From CAZSLC01 sp964607675 (GTDB lineage: Bacteria > Bacteroidota > Bacteroidia > Bacteroidales > UBA932), in NCBI GenBank assembly GCA_964607675.1, contig CAZSLC010000034.1, forward strand, positions 1 to 11,749: DNA of 11,749 nt, written 5' to 3'. Both the position numbers and the translations under genes were made by a program. Of the stretch, positions 6,994 through 11,749 are shown piece by piece (the stretch's first letter is position 1; each line of letters starts with the position of its first letter). The notes under the pieces are model-generated. The model ran no database searches. It was not told where the DNA came from and saw only the letters and a list, made by a program, of their open reading frames with translations.

Positions 6994-9467
6994 TTCATCA
7001 AAAAGATGACTCGCTCCCCCTATCTTATCAATAATAAATAGGGCATATCTTATATCAAGGGTGATATTGCGGCAAACATCTGGATCATATACAATGTCAC
7101 TCATGGTCCCTTCCCACACGCGATCAAAGTTAAGTCCCAACAACTCACCATTGGCATTGAGGACAGGACTCCCAGAATTACCACCAGTAGTATGATTAGT
7201 CGCGACAAAACATACAGGAACAGTCAGAGTCAATCCACTATTATCAATCTCACCCATAGACTTACCAGCTTTCACTTCCATAGTACATTTACCTGTCTCA
7301 CCCATAGACTTACCACCATTAACAACTACTCCCCATTTACCATAATCCTTAGCAGCATACNNNNNNNNNNNNNNNNNNNNNNNNNNNNNNNNNNNNNNNN
7401 NNNNNNNNNNNNNNNNNNNNNNNNNNNNNNNNNNNNNNNNNNNNNNNNNNNNNNNNNNNNAGACTTACCACCATTAACAACTACTCCCCATTTACCATAA
7501 TCCTTAGCAGCATACACATCTCTCAATTTTTGAGGAATATTGTAATCAAAAATATTAGGGTTGTCCTTCTGCATGATCCCCTCAAGCGAAGAAGAATGAT
7601 AATAATAGACACCATCCTTAGGGCGATACCCCTTCACATTACCATAAGCCACTCTTAAAGTAAGATTTGCATCAGGGTAGAATGTCCTATCATTCTCAAA
7701 AGCCATCTGTCCACGCATATAATCTCTATAGAAAAGAGATATCTTCTTATTGAGTTCCAAATAGAGCGGATCTATTTGACTCTTTCTCAACATAGCAAAT
7801 GCCTCTGCAAACTCAAGAGCAGGATCTGATTTGAGGTCAGATTTGCACTCATGCTTAGCCACAGATTTGCCCTCATGCTTAGCCACCGATTTAACCACAG
7901 ATTTGCCCTCACTCATGCCCTCATGCTTGCCCACCGATTTATGGACGGCCGCTTCGTTTGCCTCACCCTTCGCACCATTTTCAGTATGCAATGCAATGAA
8001 ATCAAGCAATTTATCTTTTTCAGTAAAAACAGAATTTGTATAAATATAATCAGCCCAAGCCTCAACTGATCCATATTTTGCAAGACCATCCGTGAAATAT
8101 TCAGGCTTAAACTTAGCCTCCACACACTTATCAAACTCAGTCATCATAGAGATAAACACCTTCTTATCAATAGGGAGATAGTAATCCTTAAAAAATGGAT
8201 CCACAACAGAGGTAACGTCCATCTTCTTCTCCAACAATGACTCCACCGAAGAGGCAAACCTCATTAACTCAATAGAACCAATAGTCTCAACATAATAATC
8301 GCGTGCAAAAGCATACCCCTCCAACTCTTTGTATGCAGCACTCAACGAATCAAGAATACCATCATACTCACCCCCCTTAGCCCACTCTCTAAATCTCCTC
8401 TCATATTCCAATTTTGCAGCAACCACCTTCATCTTCTTCAGCCCCTTCACCTCACCCTGCCATTTTTTCCAAGCATTAGAAGTGCTTGCATTCTTAGAAG
8501 AATACATAATTCTAACCATTTGAGACTGAGACATATATTCACGTTGAGCATCAAGCCTCATGGTACGAAGCTTTATTTTATGAGGATCAGAGAGCTCCTC
8601 AATATAGCGCACTGCATCAGAAGTCACATACTCCCTTGTACTCCCAGGGAAGCCATAGACAAAAGTAAAATCACCCTCATTCACCCCCTTGGTGGAAATC
8701 CTCAAAAACCTCTTTGGGGAATAAGGAACATTGTCCTCCGAATATTCAGCAGGATCATTATTGGCATCGGCATATATTCTAAAAATAGAGAAATCGCCAG
8801 TATGGCGAGGCCACATCCAGTTGTCAGTATCACCACCAAACTTTCCAATAGAAGAAGGGGGAGCTCCAACAAGACGCACATCTTTAAATGTTCTAAAAGC
8901 AAAAAGGAAATACTGATTTCCATAGAAAAGGGCCTCTACATTGGCACGCATCCCCTTTCCTTCACCCTTCACAGCCTCAATCAACCTCTTTGAATTAAGC
9001 TCAATAATAGAATCCCTTTGCTGCTCCGTCATCCCATCCTTAAACCCAGCAAGAACAGCGGAAGTCACATCCTCCATTCTGTCAAGAAAACTCACCGACA
9101 ACCCCTTATTGGGAAGCTCCTCACTCATAGACATAGCCCAAAAACCATCCTTAAGATAATCGTGATCAACCGAACTATGCTTCTGAATCTGTCCATAGCC
9201 ACAGTGATGATTAGTAATCAAAAGTCCCTTCGGAGAAATAAGCTCTCCTGTACAACCGCCACCAAAAAGGACCACAGCATCCTTCAAAGAAGCCTTATTC
9301 ACACTATAAATATCCTCAGCAGAGAGTTTAAAACCTTTACTTTGCATATCAATAATACGCTGCTGAATAAGGGCAGGGAGCCACATTCCCTCATCAGCTC
9401 TCATTTTTACTGGGACCAACATCAACAGTGCCAACAAAGCACATCCATAAAACCTAATATTTTTCAT
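6976..9467 (-). CDS. dpp11: Secreted S46 dipeptidyl-peptidase, DPP11 type (Asp/Glu-specific), interrupted by a scaffold gap
   Basis: A periplasmic serine exopeptidase that releases dipeptides from the N-terminus of oligopeptides. A signal peptide covers residues 1-24, with likely cleavage before DEGMWLP. The trypsin-like triad is visible: His88 in TNHHCGYG, Asp225 in RHTGDFS and Ser713 in GGNSGSPV (numbered after collapsing the gap). Eighteen residues after the serine is Arg731 in NFDRVWEG; in Porphyromonas gingivalis DPP11 the arginine at this spacing (Ser655/Arg673) gives preference for Asp/Glu at P1, whereas DPP7 has glycine. The length, 778 residues, exceeds the usual ~715 because of two low-complexity insertions (about 505-549 and 666-692). 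The 55-base duplication plus 100 Ns splits the frame: as written the span is not a multiple of three, so automatic callers will report two fragments (about 9467-7461 and 7305-6976). Collapsing one duplicate joins them in frame. Confidence 0.9.
7248..7315 (-). repeat. In-frame 20-bp direct repeat inside the peptidase gene
   Basis: Two identical 20-bp copies lie at 7248-7267 and 7296-7315, 48 bp (16 codons) apart and in frame. They encode the two GKSMGE motifs of the inserted segment just before the catalytic-serine block. The second copy runs into the 55-base sequence that flanks the assembly gap, so the copy number here may be wrong or strain-variable. Confidence 0.85.
7306..7515. repeat. Identical 55-bp sequences flanking the gap (assembly overlap)
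   Basis: Bases 7306-7360 and 7461-7515 are identical over exactly 55 bases, each running to the edge of the N block. This is what two contigs sharing a k-mer of 55 look like when a scaffolder joins them without merging. Both copies encode the same peptidase residues (VYAAKDYGKWGVVVNGGKS) in the same frame of their own contig. A genuine tandem duplication is possible but would have to end at both contig edges by chance. Confidence 0.85.
7361..7460. other. Assembly gap of 100 Ns
   Basis: One hundred consecutive Ns, the usual placeholder for a gap of unknown size. Given the identical 55-base flanks, the real gap is probably negative (an overlap), with no sequence missing. Confidence 0.95.
7821..7940 (-). 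repeat. Lys/His/Glu/Ser-rich repeated linker in the peptidase
   Basis: Residues 510-549 are a degenerate repeat built from KSVAKHEG-like octapeptides (24-bp units) and shorter KSVV, KSDL and KSDP pieces. Two adjacent units, KSVAKHEG and KSVAKHEC, are nearly identical. The stretch lies in the helical-domain part of the S46 fold, between LLDFIALHTENG and ALEFAEAFAMLRKSQIDPLYL. It is in frame and looks like an expanded surface loop. Confidence 0.8.
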
Positions 9468-9547
9468 AAAACTACTATTATAATTAAATCAATAAAAATC
9501 AAATAACCTCACCATAAAATATATGACACAATCCATCAACATCATCA

Positions 9548-9787
9548 AAGCCACTACCATTTCCACTACCAATACCGCTATCTCCACAACAACCACTACC
9601 ACCACAACTACCACCACCACAAGCACCACTCCACCATAACAACGACCACAACCACAAGCACCACTCCACCATAACAACGACCACTGACAGTACTACCACT
9701 GCCACCACAACAACTACTGACGGTACTGCCACTACTCCACTACCACAACGACCACTCCACCATAACAACGACCACTACTCCACTACC
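9548..9787. repeat. C/A-rich low-complexity tract, nearly G-free on the plus strand
   Basis: The tract is made of imperfect CCA/CAA/CTA triplets (for example CCACTACCACCACAACTACC at 9593-9612). In 9541-9600 I count 25 C and 2 G. An internal 18-bp direct repeat with two mismatches lies at 9683-9700 and 9716-9733. The complementary strand is rich in GG pairs, so two-layer G-quadruplexes are conceivable. Its arrangement suggests slippage growth rather than a coding past. Confidence 0.8.
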
Positions 9788-9963
9788 AAAACGATCTCTA
9801 CAATTATCGGCGGACATCAATATATTCACATCAAACTAAACACATACATATCAGATTACAAACACATTACCCTTCGCACGGTTGCCCCATTTTGCGCACC
9901 CGTACCCGATAATCACTACCACTACCACTACCACTACCACCACTCCACCATAACAACGACCAC
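9625..9963. repeat. Four exact copies of a 25-bp C/A-rich repeat
   Basis: The same 25 bases, starting ACCACTCCACC and ending AACGACCAC, occur at 9625-9649, 9660-9684, 9751-9775 and 9939-9963, all in the same orientation. Spacing is irregular (10, 66 and 163 bases between copies) and the last copy lies beyond the first palindromic element. The irregular short gaps exclude a CRISPR array. Confidence 0.85.
9876..9903 (-). repeat. 28-bp palindromic element, copy 1
   Basis: The arms ACGGTTGC and GCACCCGT flank a CCCATTTTGC-like loop and pair over eight positions with one mismatch. The whole 28-bp unit is identical to the copy at 10083-10110. On the minus strand it starts ACGGGTGCGCAAAA, as do the two copies downstream of the permease. 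Confidence 0.85.
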
Positions 9964-10082
9964 AAGCACTACCTCTGTCACTCTATCATTCCACCCATAC
10001 TCTCACAATATAAGACTTATCCCAACTCATTTTTACAATCTATTCTAAGTCTACCATCCTAAATATCAGCACATTATCAATT

Positions 10083-10110
10083 GCACGGTTGCCCCATTTT
10101 GCGCACCCGT
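10083..10110 (-). repeat. 28-bp palindromic element, copy 2
   Basis: Identical over 28 bases to the copy at 9876-9903 and in the same orientation. It lies 45 bases upstream of the candidate -7 element of the AI-2E permease, so a hairpin here could influence that promoter or end transcripts from upstream. Confidence 0.85.
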
Positions 10111-10154
10111 CAACATATCTATAACAAATATAACAAAAAAATAAAAGTTTTTCT

Positions 10155-10162
10155 TAATTTTG
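10155..10162 (+). promoter_or_regulatory. Candidate -7 promoter element of the AI-2E permease
   Basis: TAATTTTG is an exact match to TAnnTTTG and lies 19 bases before the ATG, implying a short leader. No TTTG is present at the -33 spacing. The surrounding AT-rich stretch after the palindrome is the natural promoter place. Confidence 0.45.
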
Positions 10163-10181
10163 ATGTATAGACTTTTATCTC

Positions 10182-11297
10182 ATGGATAAACTTGCAAAAT
10201 ATATCATTATTACAGCAATTGTAGGTATTGTGTGCTTTTTAGCATGGTATTTTAGTTCAGTTCTAATCTACATAGTAATTGCAGCAGTAGTAGCACTCAT
10301 TGGCAATCCATTGATGAAACTTATATGTCGAATTCACATTAAAAAATTCAAAGTTCCAAGATGGCTCGCAAGTATAATAACAATAATTGTAATAATGGTA
10401 GTATTTTTCTCACTATTTTTTCTTCTTGCACCAATAGTAGGACAAATCATACACCAATTTAATAATATTGATTTTCAACAACTTGCAATTAAAGCACAGG
10501 CACCTCTCGCTGAGATAAATGAATTTATTGAGAAGACCATACCAAGCCTCGGCGACTCATTTAAAATTGAGGTCTACGCACTAAACTACATCAGAGATAT
10601 TTTTAGCATCTCGATGATTTCCAATTTTGTCAATTCACTTACATCCTTCATCGTCGATTTTTCAGTAGCTATATTTTCAGTAGTATTCATATCATTTTTC
10701 TTTCTAATGGATGAAGGTCTGCTTACCAATATGATTGTGGCACTAGCTCCAGATAAATATGAGGAAAATGTTCGAAGAGCATCCAAATCAATAAACAATC
10801 TTCTAAGTAGATATTTTCTCGGTATAACGCTCGAATCTCTCTGTATCACTATATTAAATGGACTTGGACTGATTTTTATAGCAAGAATGGACCCTTCAAC
10901 AGCCATTGTTATAGCATTCACATCTGGCATATTAAATGTAATTCCATATGTAGGGCCACTTGTAGGAGACATCATAGCTGTATCAATGGGGTTCATGACT
11001 CACATATCAATGGGTCTTACTACCCCTCTTGCACTATATCTCTTGATTATACTTGGGATATTTGTCATAACTCAACTAATTGATAACTATATATTTCAGC
11101 CATTAATCTATTCAAGTAGCGTGAAAGCACACCCACTCGAAATATTCATCGTTATTCTACTAGCAGGTCATATAGGAGGAGTCATAGGGATGTTAGTAGC
11201 AATTCCGTCATACACCATTCTCAGGGTTGTAGCAAGTGAATTTTTCTCACACCTCAAAGTAGTTAAAAAACTCACAGAAGGAATCAACGAAGAATAA
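10182..11297 (+). CDS. AI-2E family transporter (PerM/YdiK/TqsA-like permease)
   Basis: A 371-residue inner-membrane protein of the AI-2E transporter family (PF01594). Hydrophobic segments lie at about 7-24, 27-46, 62-86, 140-175, 215-235, 237-265, 283-305 and 320-350, with a soluble central part at about 90-135. Family landmarks are the NVIPYVGPLVG motif and, near the C-terminus, QLIDNYIFQPLIYSSSVKAHP followed by a glycine-rich last membrane segment. Members have been linked to autoinducer-2 export and, in other cases, Na+/H+ antiport; the substrate cannot be told from sequence, so I give no symbol. It is single, divergent from dpp11 and flanked on both sides by paired palindromic elements in opposite orientation. 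The base composition is more AT-rich and less C-skewed than in the neighbouring minus-strand genes. Confidence 0.93.
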   Translation: MDKLAKYIIITAIVGIVCFLAWYFSSVLIYIVIAAVVALIGNPLMKLICRIHIKKFKVPRWLASIITIIVIMVVFFSLFFLLAPIVGQIIHQFNNIDFQQLAIKAQAPLAEINEFIEKTIPSLGDSFKIEVYALNYIRDIFSISMISNFVNSLTSFIVDFSVAIFSVVFISFFFLMDEGLLTNMIVALAPDKYEENVRRASKSINNLLSRYFLGITLESLCITILNGLGLIFIARMDPSTAIVIAFTSGILNVIPYVGPLVGDIIAVSMGFMTHISMGLTTPLALYLLIILGIFVITQLIDNYIFQPLIYSSSVKAHPLEIFIVILLAGHIGGVIGMLVAIPSYTILRVVASEFFSHLKVVKKLTEGINEE

Positions 11298-11351
11298 AAA
11301 ATATTCATTCTAACAAGCATTGAATGATTTGTATCACTGCATTAAGTGAGA

Positions 11352-11526
11352 CATAGAATTAAATTGACTGCGAGAATAAATGACTAGCAGATATTAAATC
11401 AAATGCAAGAATATAAGACCTGCAAACATTAAATCTACTGCGAGAATAAATCACCTGCAAACATTAAATCAAATGCAAGAATAAATCACCTGCAAACATT
11501 AAATCAAATGCAAGAATAAATCACCT
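11352..11526. repeat. Tandem array of five 35-bp units
   Basis: Five contiguous 35-bp units start at 11352, 11387, 11422, 11457 and 11492. Typical units begin GCAAACATTAAATC and end AATAAATCACCT; units 4 and 5 are identical. Two middle variants exist, TGCAAG (units 2, 4, 5) and TGCGAG (units 1, 3). A partial sixth start (GCACC) follows at 11527. There are no unique spacers, so it is a minisatellite and not a CRISPR. Confidence 0.9.
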
Positions 11527-11584
11527 GCACCTTTGGGATAAGATCTCATCAACACATCATTTGTAATAATATTACTCTGCGCTG

Positions 11585-11612
11585 ACGGGTGCGCAAAACG
11601 GAGCACCCGTGC
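11585..11612 (+). repeat. 28-bp palindromic element, copy 3
   Basis: Perfect 8-bp arms ACGGGTGC (11585-11592) and GCACCCGT (11603-11610) around a 10-base loop GCAAAACGGA. It differs from copies 1 and 2 (reverse-complemented) at three positions, one of which restores the stem pairing. Confidence 0.9.
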
Positions 11613-11719
11613 CGAGCGTATAGTCCTGTGAATGAAATGGTTAAATGTTAGTTTTGGTCAGAAATATCGTCGTGTTTGTGGATGATTTATGGCTGAAGAA
11701 GTAGTGAGGTGAGTTATCG

Positions 11720-11747
11720 ACGGGTGCGCAAAACGGAGCACCCGTGC
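11720..11747 (+). repeat. 28-bp palindromic element, copy 4
   Basis: Identical to copy 3; with one base before and two after, the identity extends to 31 bases (11584-11614 and 11719-11749). It occupies the last bases of the window. Confidence 0.9.
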
Positions 11748-11749
11748 CG

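Larger units (their letters stand above)
9468..10181. other. 714-bp divergent intergenic region between dpp11 and the AI-2E permease
   Basis: It holds, in order: an AT-rich dpp11 leader (about 9468-9530), a C/A-rich low-complexity tract (about 9548-9787), 90 bases without visible features, a palindromic repeat copy, a second short C/A-rich tract (about 9912-9968), an AT-rich stretch, a second palindromic copy, and the permease promoter. The reverse-strand open frames here encode only runs of Val, Gly, Cys and Trp and are not credible genes. No RNA gene is visible. Confidence 0.75.
11298..11749. other. 452-bp non-coding region after the permease
   Basis: It contains a weak 6-bp stem (11305-11310 with 11322-11327), the 35-bp tandem array, an AT-rich stretch, and two palindromic elements 107 bases apart. 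I find no credible open reading frame or RNA gene. The window ends exactly at the end of the last element. Confidence 0.75.

Noticed and set aside
7192..7500. Plus-strand open frame running across the N block
   Set aside because: It is open only because Ns carry no stops, and it lies antisense to the well-supported peptidase.
8520..9506. Long plus-strand open frames antisense to dpp11 (157 and 162 codons)
   Set aside because: They are shadows of the coding strand, with no family resemblance and no leader signals.
9489..9768. Two overlapping minus-strand open frames of 62 and 89 codons
   Set aside because: They translate the low-complexity C/A tract into runs of Val, Gly, Cys and Trp, with no protein-like pattern or independent start signal.
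11305..11327. Possible terminator hairpin after the permease
   Set aside because: The stem is only six AT-rich pairs with an 11-base loop and no following U-run.
11352..11526. Regular repeats resembling a CRISPR array
   Set aside because: The 35-bp units are contiguous with no unique spacers, and no cas genes are nearby.

Overview
The window looks like a chromosomal piece of an uncultured Bacteroidales bacterium, most likely from a metagenome assembly. The evidence is an S46 dipeptidyl-peptidase of the DPP11 type, a short-form CstA, a ptb-buk pair, Bacteroidetes-like gmd and fcl genes, AT-rich leaders without Shine-Dalgarno sequences, and exact TAnnTTTG (-7 type) promoter motifs before two genes. 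I cannot name the genus. No rRNA, tRNA, CRISPR array, transposase or phage gene is visible.

Layout: (1) 1-4840, plus strand: the probable tail of an unseen gene, then cstA, ackA, ptb and buk. The ackA-ptb-buk genes are tightly spaced (21 and 6 nt) and convert acyl-CoA to acyl-phosphate and then to acid plus ATP. (2) 4837-9467, minus strand: fcl, gmd (overlapping by 11 nt, GDP-mannose to GDP-L-fucose) and a secreted Asp/Glu-specific dipeptidyl-peptidase. Buk and fcl converge and share four bases at their stop codons. (3) 9468-10181: a divergent intergenic region with a C/A-rich tract nearly free of G, a four-copy 25-bp repeat and two copies of a 28-bp palindromic element. (4) 10182-11297, plus strand: an AI-2E family permease. 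(5) 11298-11749: a 35-bp tandem array and two more copies of the palindromic element, in opposite orientation.

The genes fit a peptide-fermenting, surface-fucosylating gut-type life: periplasmic cleavage of acidic dipeptides, possible uptake of peptide or pyruvate by CstA, and ATP from acetate and butyrate or branched-chain acids. This link is inference from gene content.

The run of 100 Ns at 7361-7460 is probably not missing sequence. The 55 bases on either side are identical, and collapsing them gives one intact 778-residue peptidase frame. I see no obvious new defence or mobile system. The unusual content is repeat biology: a palindromic element bracketing the permease, a triplicated gene tail between the peptidase and gmd, and two in-frame low-complexity insertions in the peptidase.
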